Assembly (NCBI GenBank): GCA_964565645.1
Contig: CAZMFQ010000014.1
Span: forward strand, 1 to 52,661
Length of the DNA: 52,661 bases
Origin: JAHIQC01 sp964565645
GTDB lineage: Bacteria > Actinomycetota > Coriobacteriia > Anaerosomatales > JAHIQC01
Reading direction: 5' to 3'
The translations under genes and the position numbers were made by a program. The notes under the pieces were generated by a model. That model had not been told where the DNA came from. It saw only the letters and a program-made list of their open reading frames with translations, and made no database searches. This document shows positions 33,740 through 42,542 of this stretch, piece by piece; position 1 is the first letter of the stretch; each line of letters opens with the position of its first letter.

Positions 33740-34330
33740 CTACGCACCTCCCCCGAGCCGCTTGAGTGCATGACGGAGGACCGACGATGTGTCGTCGCCG
33801 GAGCCCTGGAATCCGGTGAGCGCGGAGGTAATCTCCGCCGAGGAGAAACCCATCTGCAAAAGCGCCTCACGCGCATCGGCCGTCACATCCGCCGGGACGC
33901 CGATGGCCGACCCGACGGCTCTCGGGCCTGCAGCGAGCTTGTCCTTGAGATCAAGCACCATGCGTTGCGCGGTCTTCTTGCCCACCCCGGGGACCGAGCT
34001 TATGGTGGCGATGTCCTCCGACGTGATCGCGGAGACGAGCACATCCGCGGGCAGACTTGAGAGCGTGGCGAGCGCGACCTTCGGTCCTACCCCGCTCACG
34101 GTGATGAGAAGCTCGAACAACCTGCGCTCCTCGCGGCTCTCGAATCCGAACAGCGACATCTCGTCCTCGCGGACATGCAGGTGGGTGTACACCGTCACGG
34201 TGTCGCCTTCGGCCGGCAGCGCCGAGAGCGAACCGGACGGCATCGCGAGCAGATAGCCCACCCCCGCCACTTCGAGGACGGCATGTGTCGGCGTCTTCTC
34301 GGCCAATCGGCCCGTGAGGAACGCGATCAT
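33740..34330 (-). CDS. ruvA: Holliday junction branch migration protein RuvA
   Basis: The 196-residue protein begins MIAFLTGRL; the OB domain is ~1-65. The helix-hairpin-helix pair (LLITVSGVGPKVALATLS and ISSVPGVGKKTAQRMVLDLKDKL) binds the junction, and the C-terminal domain (EALLQMGFSSAEI) contacts RuvB. Start ATG 34330 overlaps the ruvC stop by four bases. Confidence 0.97.
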   Translation of the reverse strand: MIAFLTGRLAEKTPTHAVLEVAGVGYLLAMPSGSLSALPAEGDTVTVYTHLHVREDEMSLFGFESREERRLFELLITVSGVGPKVALATLSSLPADVLVSAITSEDIATISSVPGVGKKTAQRMVLDLKDKLAAGPRAVGSAIGVPADVTADAREALLQMGFSSAEITSALTGFQGSGDDTSSVLRHALKRLGGGA

Positions 34331-34845
34331 CGGACGGCCGCCCCGCTCGCGCGCCGGGCCCGTACCGCGACCCCTCCGCAGGAGAGATGCGCGTGACAGA
34401 TGGCCGCAGCGAGCGCGTCCGCGGCATGATCAGGCTCGGGATCATGGCCCAGCCCCAGGTGCGTCCGGACCATGTATGTCATCTGTGCCTTGTCCGCGGT
34501 CCCCGTACCGGCGACCACGCCCTTGATCTGCACGGGACTGTACTCGCCAAGGCCCAGCCCGTTGCGGGAAAGAGCCAGAAGCGCGACCCCCCTGGCCTGG
34601 CCGGTGGCGAACGCGGACTTGGCGTTGGCGCCGAAGAACACGCTCTCGACCCCGCATTCAGTCGGAAGGTAGCGCGAGACGACTGCCGCGATCTCGTCGT
34701 GGATCGCCGCCAGACGATCGGGTGTCGGATCTGTGGAGTCGGTGGTGATGCAGCCGTACGCGAGGCACCGGTGTCGGGCTCCGGTCGTCTCGATGACACC
34801 CCAACCGGTGTTCGCGAGTCCGGGATCTATGCCGAGGATGATCAC
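34327..34845 (-). CDS. ruvC: Crossover junction endodeoxyribonuclease RuvC
   Basis: Start is set at GTG 34845 because AAGGGG lies five bases before it and the protein then begins VIILGIDPGLANTGWG, as the family does; a frame open to 34932 adds non-conserved residues. 172 residues is typical. Acidic catalytic residues are seen in IDPG, VESVFFG and DHAADALA, and QIKGVVAGTGTADK is conserved. It cuts Holliday junctions with RuvAB. Order ruvC-ruvA-ruvB downstream of yebC is the common bacterial arrangement. Confidence 0.95.
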   Translation of the reverse strand: MIILGIDPGLANTGWGVIETTGARHRCLAYGCITTDSTDPTPDRLAAIHDEIAAVVSRYLPTECGVESVFFGANAKSAFATGQARGVALLALSRNGLGLGEYSPVQIKGVVAGTGTADKAQMTYMVRTHLGLGHDPEPDHAADALAAAICHAHLSCGGVAVRARRASGAAVR

Positions 34846-34961
34846 GCGGGCCCCTTCGAACATCGCCGAATCGAACATATGTTCAGGGTAGCGCACGAGC
34901 CTTGGCAACGTCCACTTCGAGACATCACGCATGACAAACAGGTTGCGACCCCGAGCGGCGG

Positions 34962-35714
34962 TTACTCGAGCGCTGCGGCGATCTCGTCCGTGAGCTCCAT
35001 CGTGTGATAGACGTTCTGCACGTCGTCGCTCTCCTCGAGCACATCGACGAGTCGCAGGACCTTCTTGGCGGTCTCCACCGTCACAGCGGTCTCGTTGACG
35101 GGCACCATGACGAGTTCCGCGCCCTTCACGGGGACGCCCGCCACCTCGAGTGCCTTGCTGACGGCCATCAGATCACCGGGCGCCGTCGAGACGATCCACT
35201 CACCGTCGCCCTCTTCGAGGTCGTCGCCCCCGGCATCGGCGACCAGCATCATGAGCTCTTCCTCGTCAGGTGCGCCCGCGGCCTCGATGGTGATCTGACC
35301 GCTGCGCTCGAACTGGAAGGCCACAGAACCGGTGGCGCCGAGGTTGCCGCCTGCGCGGGTGAACGCGCTGCGGACATCCGCGGCAGTGCGATTGCGGTTG
35401 TCCGTCAGGGCCTCCACGTAGATGGCGACGCCCGCCGCCCCGTAACCCTCGTAAATGACCTCTTCGTAGTTCGCGCCATCACCGGCGCCGAACGCCTTGG
35501 CGATCGCCGTCTCGATCTTGTCCTTGGGCAACGAGTAGCTCTTTGCCTTGGCGATCGCGGCCGCAAGCGACGCGTTGTTCTCAGGGTTGGGGTCGCCGCC
35601 GGTCTTGGCCGCGACGGTGATGATGCGCGACAGTTTGGAGAACAGAGCGGAACGCTTCTTGTCCTGCGCCGCCTTGCGGTGCTTGGTTGTCGCCCATTTT
35701 GAGTGTCCGGACAT
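34962..35714 (-). CDS. yebC: YebC/PmpR family DNA-binding transcriptional regulator
   Basis: The 250-residue protein begins MSGHSKWATTKHRKAAQD and contains NNASLAAAIAKAKSYSLPKDKIE and EGYGAAGVAIYVEALTDN, all family hallmarks. Length is normal. Members bind DNA or, as shown for some YebC proteins, help ribosomes translate proline-rich stretches. It lies two bases after the pdxT stop and 116 bases before ruvC. Confidence 0.95.
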   Translation of the reverse strand: MSGHSKWATTKHRKAAQDKKRSALFSKLSRIITVAAKTGGDPNPENNASLAAAIAKAKSYSLPKDKIETAIAKAFGAGDGANYEEVIYEGYGAAGVAIYVEALTDNRNRTAADVRSAFTRAGGNLGATGSVAFQFERSGQITIEAAGAPDEEELMMLVADAGGDDLEEGDGEWIVSTAPGDLMAVSKALEVAGVPVKGAELVMVPVNETAVTVETAKKVLRLVDVLEESDDVQNVYHTMELTDEIAAALE

Positions 35715-35716
35715 GA

Positions 35717-36301
35717 TCAGCGCCCTCCCACGACGGAATCGATGAAGTACCGGTGAACCCGCGGGTCGCCGGTCAACTCAGGGTGGAACACGGTAGCCAG
35801 CATGTCGTCCTGGCGCGCGGCCACGATCGCGCCGTCATGCCGTGCGAGCACCTCGACGCCGTCGCCGACCGACTCGATCCAAGGGGCGCGGATGAACACA
35901 CCGCGATACTCGTCGGGCCCTTCGACACCGTGGAACTCCAGATCGGCCTCGAAACTGTCGACCTGACGGCCGAACGCGTTGCGACGAACAGCGATGTCCA
36001 TCAACGCGAGCGAACGCTGGTCTGCAACCGCGTCGAGCACCTCGCGCGCGACAAGGATCGCGCCGGCGCAGGTGCCCCAGATCGCCATGCCCGCGCCGTG
36101 CTGCTGCGCGATCGGATCGTAGAAACCGTAGGTATCCATGAGCTTGCCGATAGCAGTGGACTCGCCGCCCGGGATGACGAGGCCCGAGAGGTCCGCGAGC
36201 TGCTCGGGCTTGCGCACGGGCACGGCGGTGACCTCGAGCGCCTCGAGCATCATGATGTGCTCGCGGAACGCTCCCTGGAGTGCAAGAACGCCGATACGCA
36301 T
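35717..36301 (-). CDS. pdxT: Pyridoxal 5'-phosphate synthase glutaminase subunit PdxT
   Basis: The 194 residues begin MRIGVLALQGAFREH. The class I glutaminase triad is present: Cys in WGTCAGAIL, His and Glu in VFHPELTGD. PGGESTAIGKL is the oxyanion loop. It supplies ammonia to PdxS for de novo vitamin B6 synthesis. It starts just after the pdxS stop (one-base gap). Confidence 0.97.
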   Translation of the reverse strand: MRIGVLALQGAFREHIMMLEALEVTAVPVRKPEQLADLSGLVIPGGESTAIGKLMDTYGFYDPIAQQHGAGMAIWGTCAGAILVAREVLDAVADQRSLALMDIAVRRNAFGRQVDSFEADLEFHGVEGPDEYRGVFIRAPWIESVGDGVEVLARHDGAIVAARQDDMLATVFHPELTGDPRVHRYFIDSVVGGR

Positions 36302-36302
36302 G

Positions 36303-37199
36303 CTACCAGCCACGCTCCTGCATTCGCTCATCCTGGGGGATCTCGGAGATGTTGATTCCCACCATGGGTTCGCCCAGGTTGCGCGAGACCTTGGCGATGA
36401 CCTCGGGATCCTCGAAATGAGTGGTCGCCTCGACGATCGCCTTCGCGCGCGCAGCGGGGTCGCCGCTCTTGAAGATCCCGCTGCCGACGAACACGCCGTC
36501 GCAACCCAACTGCATCATGAGCGCTGCATCGGCCGGGGTCGCGATTCCCCCGGCGGAGAAGTTGACCACAGGCAGACGACGGTTCTCGGCCACCCATTTC
36601 ACAAGCTCGTAGGGCGCCTGCAGATCCTTGGCCGCGGTGAACAGCTGCTCGCCACGAAGTCCCGCGATCCACGCGATCTCATCGGTGACCGTACGCATAT
36701 GGCGGACCGCCTCGACGACGTTCCCGGTACCGGGCTCGCCCTTCGTACGGACCATCGCGGCGCCTTCGGAGATGCGACGCAGCGCCTCGCCGAGGTTGCG
36801 GCACCCGCACACGAACGGCACGGTGAAGTCATGCTTGTTGACGTGGTGCTCCTCATCGACCGGAGTGAGGACCTCGGACTCGTCGATGTAGTCGACGCCG
36901 AGAGACTGCAGGACTTGGGCCTCTACGAAATGACCGATGCGACACTTGGCCATCACCGGGATCGAAACGGAGTTCACGACCTGCTCGACGATCGTCGGGT
37001 CCGCCATGCGTGCCACACCGCCGGCAGCGCGGATATCCGCGGGAACGCGCTCGAGCGCCATGACCGCCACGGCACCCGCGTCTTCGGCGATCTTGGCCTG
37101 CTCGGCGTTGACGACGTCCATGATGACGCCGCCCTTGAGCATCTCGGCCAGGCCCGTCTTGACGCGAAGCGTGCCGATCTCCCTGTAGTTCTCAGCCAC
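36303..37199 (-). CDS. pdxS: Pyridoxal 5'-phosphate synthase lyase subunit PdxS
   Basis: About 298 residues. GVIMDVVNAEQAKIAEDAGAVAVMALE carries the first Schiff-base region, MAKCRIGHFVEAQ and HHVNKHDFTVPFVCG carry the second Lys region, and GGIATPADAALMMQLG is the phosphate site. PdxS joins ribose 5-phosphate, glyceraldehyde 3-phosphate and ammonia into PLP. GTG 37199 is preferred because AGGA is seven bases upstream; ATG 37205 is an alternative but its ribosome site is only two bases away. A good promoter precedes it. Confidence 0.95.
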   Translation of the reverse strand: MAENYREIGTLRVKTGLAEMLKGGVIMDVVNAEQAKIAEDAGAVAVMALERVPADIRAAGGVARMADPTIVEQVVNSVSIPVMAKCRIGHFVEAQVLQSLGVDYIDESEVLTPVDEEHHVNKHDFTVPFVCGCRNLGEALRRISEGAAMVRTKGEPGTGNVVEAVRHMRTVTDEIAWIAGLRGEQLFTAAKDLQAPYELVKWVAENRRLPVVNFSAGGIATPADAALMMQLGCDGVFVGSGIFKSGDPAARAKAIVEATTHFEDPEVIAKVSRNLGEPMVGINISEIPQDERMQERGW

Positions 37200-37258
37200 G
37201 AGCATGTCCTTCCGGTCGAAGCGGGCCGAAGGCCCGGGAACGTGCATGTAGGGTAAGG

Positions 37259-37287
37259 ATTGTACCCGCACCATCAGAGGGCAACAA
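37259..37287 (-). promoter_or_regulatory. Promoter of pdxS-pdxT
   Basis: Minus strand TTGTTG (37282-37287), exactly 17 bases, TACAAT (37259-37264; 5 of 6 to consensus). It lies 60 bases upstream of the pdxS start, in the 141-base gap that separates pdxS from the upstream lipoprotein gene. Confidence 0.6.
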
Positions 37288-37340
37288 CCGCCGGTCGGGT
37301 GCTTGCAGAGCCAGGCCGAGGAGCGTGCTCCCCGCGACAC

Positions 37341-38408
37341 TCACTGCATGCTTATGTTCACGCTGGTGGGAATGACCTCGAACCACGTGTTCCCGGGCGC
37401 AAGCCGGATGGGAGTCCCGTCTGAGGCCTTGAACACGGGCGGGGCTCCGGCTGTGGCACTCCAGGTCCCGTCGAAGCGCATGCCGTTCCTGAAGACCGTG
37501 GCGCGGTTGGAGCCGACCAGTTCGATGTCGTACGTCGTGGAGCCGGCCACGTCACGCTTGGCGGTGGCGTCCATCTTGGCCCACATCACCACTACGTTCT
37601 TGGCGGTGATCTGCTTGCCGGTCAGAGCGTCGCTGTGGACCTTGCCGTTGTTGACCCTGGCGTAGACGTCTGCCGCAGGATCCCACGTCCACTGCGATGT
37701 GTTCGCGGTCGAGAACGGGATGGTGATGCTGGTGATCGACGGCGTGCCTTCGATCGAACGTGCGAACTGCAGGGGCCGGATAGCCTGTGTTGCGGGATAC
37801 CCCCGCTTGACACCTTCCTCCCGGATCTTCGAGAGCGTGACATAGAGGTTGTGCGGAGCGGACCGCTGCGACGAACGACGATACCCGTAGGTGACGCCAA
37901 GGTCCTGCGAGAGATTCTGGAGGCCCGCCCTCTTGACGGCGGAGTTGACCTGACCGCTCGCGCCGGAGAACACGAACAAAGGATCGTACTGGGGCACGAT
38001 GGAGATGTCGGACAGGCGCGCGGAGCGCACCGGACCGACCTCTCCTGGATCGGTCGAGTGGAACATGCAGTTGAAGCGCGTGATGCCGCCCTCGGTGATC
38101 GACTCGTAGACCACGTCGGCTGACTGGATACCGGACTGTGGACGCGCCTGAGGCGAGTTCTCGATCTTGACCGACACGATGCGCGTGGCCGCCGGTGCTC
38201 CCGGGCTCGGAGCGGGGAGCCCCGTGAGGGGCCACACGACCGGATCCTCGGGCTTGGCCACGGTGCGCTCGGACTCGGCGAACGGCCACGCGGAGGATAT
38301 CTCCGCTTTGCCCTTGCACCCGGCCAGGAGCATCCCGGCACCGATGCATGCGACGACCAGGACCAACAGCCCCGAACGGATATTCACGTATCTGCGGTTC
38401 CTCAACAT
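37341..38408 (-). CDS. DUF3048 (YerB-type) lipoprotein
   Basis: The 355 residues start at ATG 38408, four bases after GGAGG. A short basic start, a hydrophobic run and the lipobox LLAGC at ~29 mark it as a lipoprotein, to be lipidated by Lgt (gene close by). The rest matches the YerB/DUF3048 family: WPLTGLPAPSPGA, VSVKIENSPQARPQSGIQSADVVYE, VGPVRSAR and a C-terminal WYE-F style domain with AKNVVVMWAKMD. The role is unknown. Confidence 0.88.
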   Translation of the reverse strand: MLRNRRYVNIRSGLLVLVVACIGAGMLLAGCKGKAEISSAWPFAESERTVAKPEDPVVWPLTGLPAPSPGAPAATRIVSVKIENSPQARPQSGIQSADVVYESITEGGITRFNCMFHSTDPGEVGPVRSARLSDISIVPQYDPLFVFSGASGQVNSAVKRAGLQNLSQDLGVTYGYRRSSQRSAPHNLYVTLSKIREEGVKRGYPATQAIRPLQFARSIEGTPSITSITIPFSTANTSQWTWDPAADVYARVNNGKVHSDALTGKQITAKNVVVMWAKMDATAKRDVAGSTTYDIELVGSNRATVFRNGMRFDGTWSATAGAPPVFKASDGTPIRLAPGNTWFEVIPTSVNISMQ

Positions 38409-38540
38409 GTGTCCTCCTAGATTCCTCATCCGAAGATACTTGCGCTCACCCGGTCGGTAAACCGTCAGTCCCCGGTCGTTCTTCTGCCGTTACCGCGCGG
38501 CAGCCCGTCACAAACACGAGGGGCCGAGCCGGGCACGCGC

Positions 38541-38569
38541 TTGCCGCGGTGCCCGACCGTGGTTAGCAT
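38541..38569 (+). promoter_or_regulatory. Candidate promoter for the small Cys-rich protein
   Basis: TTGCCG (38541-38546), 17 bases, TAGCAT (38564-38569). It ends 35 bases before the chosen ATG at 38605, in the 196-base gap after the divergent lipoprotein gene. Confidence 0.35.
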
Positions 38570-38604
38570 GAGTGTCGTCCTGCACGAGACGGCGACAGGC
38601 CGAA

Positions 38605-38808
38605 ATGCCCTGCTACCTGCTGCACATCATCGAACAACCGGATCCGCACGCCTACGCGGACCCGGATCTCAAGGACGTCGTGGGGCAGTTCCCCAGGTGC
38701 TTCTGCACACAGTGCACTCCGCCAGCGCCCCTCAAGGCGGGCGAGATGGTGAAATGCCTGGAACTCAACGGCCCGTGCTGGAAGCCGAGCGACCGCATCT
38801 GCCCCTAG
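38605..38808 (+). CDS. Small cysteine-rich protein, function unknown
   Basis: A 67-residue protein (MPCYLLHIIEQPDPHAY...) with third codon positions almost all G or C, as in real genes of this genome. It has seven Cys (MPC, RCFCTQC, VKC, GPC, IC at the end), suggesting zinc or Fe-S binding or disulfides. ATG 38605 is preferred to GTG 38572 because a candidate promoter ends between them. Its TAG stop shares the four bases CTAG with the stop of the convergent lgt. No family is recognised. Confidence 0.65.
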   Translation: MPCYLLHIIEQPDPHAYADPDLKDVVGQFPRCFCTQCTPPAPLKAGEMVKCLELNGPCWKPSDRICP

Positions 38809-39659
38809 TCTCGCGCCTCGGTCTCGTGTGACTCGAGACGATCTTGTGCTTGCGATGCGGGAACATCCGAGCTCCTCGGCGTCGCCCTGATCGCAGCGAA
38901 GATGAACCACGAACCCGCGATCATAAGGGGGATGCTGAGCAGCTGCCCCATGGTCGCGCCACCCCAGAGGAAGCCGAGTTGCGCGTCCGGCTCGCGAAAG
39001 AATTCCACGAAGAACCTGAACGCGCCGTAGCCGAACATGAACACCCCGAACATGAATCCGTCCGGCCGCTTCCGACGTGAGAGCCATACCATCACAAGGA
39101 ACAACACGACGCCTTCGAGCAGCGCCTCGTAGATCTGCGACGGGTGGCGCGGGATCGTGCCAGCCCCCGGGAACACCACGCCCCAGGCCACGTCGGTGGT
39201 ACGCCCCCACAACTCGTCGTTGATGAAGTTCGCCAGCCGCCCTAGGCCGAAGCCGATCGGCGCGCCGACGGCTGCCATGTCGGCCAAGCGCAGGAACGGC
39301 ACCTTGAACCGCCGTGAGACGAGCAGGCCCGCTACGACGATGCCGAGGAACCCGCCGTGCCACGACATCCCGCCGTTCCAGATGCGGACAACCTGCAACG
39401 GGTCGGACCGGAAGGTCTCCCCGCCGTAGAACAGAACGTATCCGAGCCTGCCGCCGATCAGCACACCTAGGACGCAATAGAGCACGACCGAGAGGATATC
39501 GTCGGCCGTGAGCCCGACGTCCCAGCGCCGGTTGAGCCACGCGAACAACCACCCGGCAGCCGCGAAGCCCGCGATGTACGCGAGCCCGTACCAGTGAACC
39601 GCGAACGGCCCGACCTGGAACAACACCGGATCGATCGCGGGATACGTGAACACCGCCAC
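38805..39659 (-). CDS. lgt: Prolipoprotein diacylglyceryl transferase
   Basis: The 284 residues form seven membrane helices. AVHWYGLAYIAG, the strongly conserved GMSWHGGFLG and the Lgt signature GRLANFINDELWGR are present, as is the C-terminal FFREPDAQLGFLWGGATMGQ. It adds diacylglycerol to the lipobox Cys of prolipoproteins. Start is GTG 39659, seven bases after a GGAGG that lies in the end of htpX; the two genes share one base. Confidence 0.96.
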   Translation of the reverse strand: MAVFTYPAIDPVLFQVGPFAVHWYGLAYIAGFAAAGWLFAWLNRRWDVGLTADDILSVVLYCVLGVLIGGRLGYVLFYGGETFRSDPLQVVRIWNGGMSWHGGFLGIVVAGLLVSRRFKVPFLRLADMAAVGAPIGFGLGRLANFINDELWGRTTDVAWGVVFPGAGTIPRHPSQIYEALLEGVVLFLVMVWLSRRKRPDGFMFGVFMFGYGAFRFFVEFFREPDAQLGFLWGGATMGQLLSIPLMIAGSWFIFAAIRATPRSSDVPASQAQDRLESHETEARD

Positions 39660-40558
39660 TACATTGCCTCCAGCCTGCGAATACGCTCGTCGATCGGCGG
39701 GTGTGTGTTGAACAGAGCGTTAAGGCCCTTGCCCTCGCGTATGTCTTTCAGCGGATTGTAGATGTAGAGCGACTCCGTTGCCTTGTTGGCGACGCCGAGC
39801 TTGTTCGTGTCTGCGGCGATCTTGCGCAGGGCGTTCGCAAGCCCCTCGGGGTAGCGCGTCAGAAGCGACCCGTTCGCATCCGCAAGGAACTCCCGCTTGC
39901 GGGATATCGCCATCTGGATGAGCGCGGCGAACAACGGCGACAGCACGAGCAGGGCAAGAGCGACGATAGCCAGGACCATGCCGAGCGGTCCAGAACCGTT
40001 GTCACCGCTGCGGCGCCTGCCCCCGCCCCAGAACCATGCGCGAAGCACCCATTCCGACAACAGAACGACCGTCCCGGCCATCACGGCTGCCAGAGTCTGG
40101 ACCAACGTGTCGTAGTTCTTGATGTGCGCCATCTCGTGCGCGACGACACCCTCAAGCTCGAGACGGTCGAGTTTCTCGACAAGCCCGCTCGTGACTGCGA
40201 TCGCCGCATGATCGGGATTCCTGCCCGTGGCGAACGCGTTGGGCGCCGGATCGTCGATGACATAGGCGTTCGGCACCGGCAGGCCCGCCGCGATGGCAAG
40301 CCCCTCGACCACATTGACCAGGTAGGGATCGGTCTGATTGTCGACCGGCCGGGCCCGGCTGATCGCAAGCACTATCCTGTCCGAGTACCAGTACGAGCCG
40401 AACGCCGAGACGAAAGCGAACGCCACGGCCAGAACGAGACCGCCGGCGCCCCAGTTCGTGTAGTAGCCGAAAGCCCATCCGACCGCGAGAACCAGAAGAA
40501 CGAACACGGCGACGAGCATCACGCTCTTGAACTTGTTGCTGGATATCTGATCGTACAT
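39659..40558 (-). CDS. htpX: Zinc metalloprotease HtpX
   Basis: The 299-residue protein has two N-terminal helices and the active motif HEMAHIKNYD (~137-146), preceded by ITSGLVEKL-type conserved residues. Two more helices and the third-ligand region REFLADANGS follow, then THPPIDERIRRLE at the end. It degrades misfolded membrane proteins. It is intact, unlike the paralogue at 28033-29157. Neighbours are lemA upstream and lgt downstream; lemA-htpX is a recurrent pair. Confidence 0.96.
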   Translation of the reverse strand: MYDQISSNKFKSVMLVAVFVLLVLAVGWAFGYYTNWGAGGLVLAVAFAFVSAFGSYWYSDRIVLAISRARPVDNQTDPYLVNVVEGLAIAAGLPVPNAYVIDDPAPNAFATGRNPDHAAIAVTSGLVEKLDRLELEGVVAHEMAHIKNYDTLVQTLAAVMAGTVVLLSEWVLRAWFWGGGRRRSGDNGSGPLGMVLAIVALALLVLSPLFAALIQMAISRKREFLADANGSLLTRYPEGLANALRKIAADTNKLGVANKATESLYIYNPLKDIREGKGLNALFNTHPPIDERIRRLEAM

Positions 40559-40575
40559 CTGTGCCCCTCACGCAG

Positions 40576-40607
40576 ACCGCCGCGACCCGTGAACGGGCCG
40601 CGGCGGT
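40576..40607. terminator. Hairpin between lemA and htpX
   Basis: ACCGCCGCG pairs with CGCGGCGGT around a 14-nt loop in the 71-base gap. No U-run, so perhaps partial termination or mRNA processing between lemA and htpX. Confidence 0.45.
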
Positions 40608-40629
40608 GAATCGAGACAGCTTCTGGACC

Positions 40630-41187
40630 CTATTGGAACGACACCTTGGGGGTCTCCTTGGCGACCTCTTCGATCTCGAAGTACTCGCGCGCCGCGAACC
40701 CGAACATCCCGGCGAAGATGTTGGCCGGGAAGCTCTGGATACCCGTGTTGAAACTCATGACAGAGTCGTTGTAGAACTGGCGCGCGTACGCGATCTTGGA
40801 CTCGGTACCGGAGAGTTCCTCCTGCAGCATCATGAAGTTCTGGTTCGCCTTGAGATCCGGATACGCCTCAGCGACCGCGAACAGCGACTTGAGGGCACCG
40901 GACAACATGTTCTCCGCCGCACCCTGCTCGGCCACGCCGCTGGCATTCATGGCCATGTTGCGCGCCTGGGTGACCTTCTCGAGCGTTCCGGACTCATGCG
41001 CGGCGTAACCCTTGACCGTCTCCACCAGATTGGGGATCAGGTCGTACCGGCGCTTCAGCTGCACGTCGATCTGCGACCATGCGTTGTCGACGCGGTTCCG
41101 CAGCACGATGAGCCTGTTGTACATGGCGATCACCGCAACGGCGATGACCACGAAGAAGAGGAAGACCCCTCCGAGACACATCCACAT
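40630..41187 (-). CDS. lemA: LemA family protein
   Basis: The 185 residues start at ATG 41187 with one N-terminal helix (GGVFLFFVVIAVAVIAMYN), then the coiled-coil LemA core: LRNRVDNAWSQIDVQLKRRYDLIPNLVETVKGYAAHE, LQEELSGTESKIAYARQFYND and FPANIFAGMFGF. LemA proteins are membrane-anchored helical bundles of unclear function, often encoded with HtpX, as here. Confidence 0.95.
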   Translation of the reverse strand: MWMCLGGVFLFFVVIAVAVIAMYNRLIVLRNRVDNAWSQIDVQLKRRYDLIPNLVETVKGYAAHESGTLEKVTQARNMAMNASGVAEQGAAENMLSGALKSLFAVAEAYPDLKANQNFMMLQEELSGTESKIAYARQFYNDSVMSFNTGIQSFPANIFAGMFGFAAREYFEIEEVAKETPKVSFQ

Positions 41188-41294
41188 ATCGCCAGACCCC
41201 TTCCGCCCGCTCGGGCACTCAGGCCACTCCGCCCCGGTAGCGCGGTACGCTACACTTGCGCTCCGTATCCGATGGTAACAGAAGCGACTCTGCG

Positions 41295-41996
41295 ATGATT
41301 CCCATCCACGACGAGAACCCCACACGGCGCTTCCCCTGGCTGACGGTCACTCTGATCTCAGTGAACATCGCAGTGTTCGCCTACGAGCTCACGCGCACGC
41401 CCGCGCAGCTCACCGAGCTGATCGGTGCCTGGGCGTTCGTCCCGGCGGGCCTCGCTTCCCTCGGCACCGCCGGGCATGCCTTCGTCACGGTGTTCGCGTC
41501 GGCGTTCCTCCACGGCGGAGTGCTGCACATCGCAGGGAACATGCTCTATCTATGGGTGTTCGGCAACAACATCGAGGACCGGTTGGGGCCGCTCGCATTC
41601 GGTGGGTTCTACGCTGCATGCGCGTTGGGCGCTGCCGCCGCGCAGACTATGGCCACCCCTGCGTCACTCGTGCCCATGGTGGGCGCGAGCGGGGCGATCG
41701 CCGGCGTGCTGGGGGCCTATCTGATCCTCTACCCGCGGGCGCGCGTGGTCACGGTGGTCCCCGTGTTCCTGTACCTGGAACTGGCCGCGCTGCCGGCCGG
41801 TTTCGTGATCGGCTTCTGGTTCCTGCTGCAGATAGCCCAGGGAGTCACGTCCCTCGGGGGAACGATGCAGGGGGGCGTCGCCTGGTGGGCGCACATCGGA
41901 GGGTTCGCTACAGGCGTGGTCCTCGCCGCGCCGATCGCGATGCGCGACACACTCGCACGACGGCGCAGGCGCACCGCGTCGCGCCGGGCCCGCTAG
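41295..41996 (+). CDS. Rhomboid family intramembrane serine protease
   Basis: The 233 residues form about six membrane helices. The catalytic Ser is in VGASGAIAGVLGAY and the His in WWAHIGGFATG; the HxxxN motif of helix 2 is in HIAGNMLYLWVFGNNIED. These are all that an active rhomboid needs. Substrates are unknown. Start ATG 41295 is preferred; a longer frame to 41256 has no ribosome site. It is divergent from lemA (107 bases) and its stop shares CTAG with the convergent gene at 41993. Confidence 0.93.
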   Translation: MIPIHDENPTRRFPWLTVTLISVNIAVFAYELTRTPAQLTELIGAWAFVPAGLASLGTAGHAFVTVFASAFLHGGVLHIAGNMLYLWVFGNNIEDRLGPLAFGGFYAACALGAAAAQTMATPASLVPMVGASGAIAGVLGAYLILYPRARVVTVVPVFLYLELAALPAGFVIGFWFLLQIAQGVTSLGGTMQGGVAWWAHIGGFATGVVLAAPIAMRDTLARRRRRTASRRAR

Positions 41997-42397
41997 TCCC
42001 GAGGGACGTCCAGTTCGCGCAGCGCGTCCTCGACGTCGACCACATCGGCGAGCTGACGCCTGAAGTACTCGCAGTACGCGTCGATGCGCTCATCCTCGGC
42101 GACCTCGACGACGAGCGGCTTCGTGCCGGTCTCGCGATCAGAGCGGGCGTCAGCCTCTGCGGCCATAGCGACGAGACTCGCCAGCGGAGCGACATAGGAA
42201 TCGTTGTCGGCGGCCATGGCCTCGATAGCGGCCATCAGGAAACTGGGGATGCGTACGGTCACGCTGATCTCACTGCCGCACTCAGGGCAGGCGAATATGA
42301 CCTCGGCCTCTTCGGGCTCGCGCAGAACCACCGTATCGATGTCCTCGACCGTGACCTCGATGGGGCCGTCGACGGGACATGTGATGACGAACTGCAT
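41993..42397 (-). CDS. Small acidic protein with two CxxC-type pairs, function unknown
   Basis: The 134 residues begin MQFVITCPVDGPIEV and carry CPECGSEIS, so a zinc ribbon of the C..., CPEC type may form at the N-terminus. The rest is acidic and helical, with a late single Cys (DAYCEYF). The start follows GAGGAGG, a strong ribosome site. It ends tail to tail with the rhomboid gene, sharing CTAG. No family is recognised with confidence; a CpXC-like domain is possible. Confidence 0.75.
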   Translation of the reverse strand: MQFVITCPVDGPIEVTVEDIDTVVLREPEEAEVIFACPECGSEISVTVRIPSFLMAAIEAMAADNDSYVAPLASLVAMAAEADARSDRETGTKPLVVEVAEDERIDAYCEYFRRQLADVVDVEDALRELDVPRD

Positions 42398-42542
42398 GGT
42401 CCTCGCCTCCTCTTGAAGCGCTCGACCCCTACACCATCATTCTACCGCGAGTGCGCGAGGTCTACTCGGTTCTGCGACCTACGTCACGCAAGAATCGCGC
42501 CAGCGGTCATCCCGAACCTGCGACATGCTACCATTTCGTGCC

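Noticed and set aside
37241..37330. tRNA-like GGTACAATCC on the minus strand
   Set aside because: No cloverleaf could be folded; the stretch is explained as a TTGTTG-N17-TACAAT promoter for pdxS.
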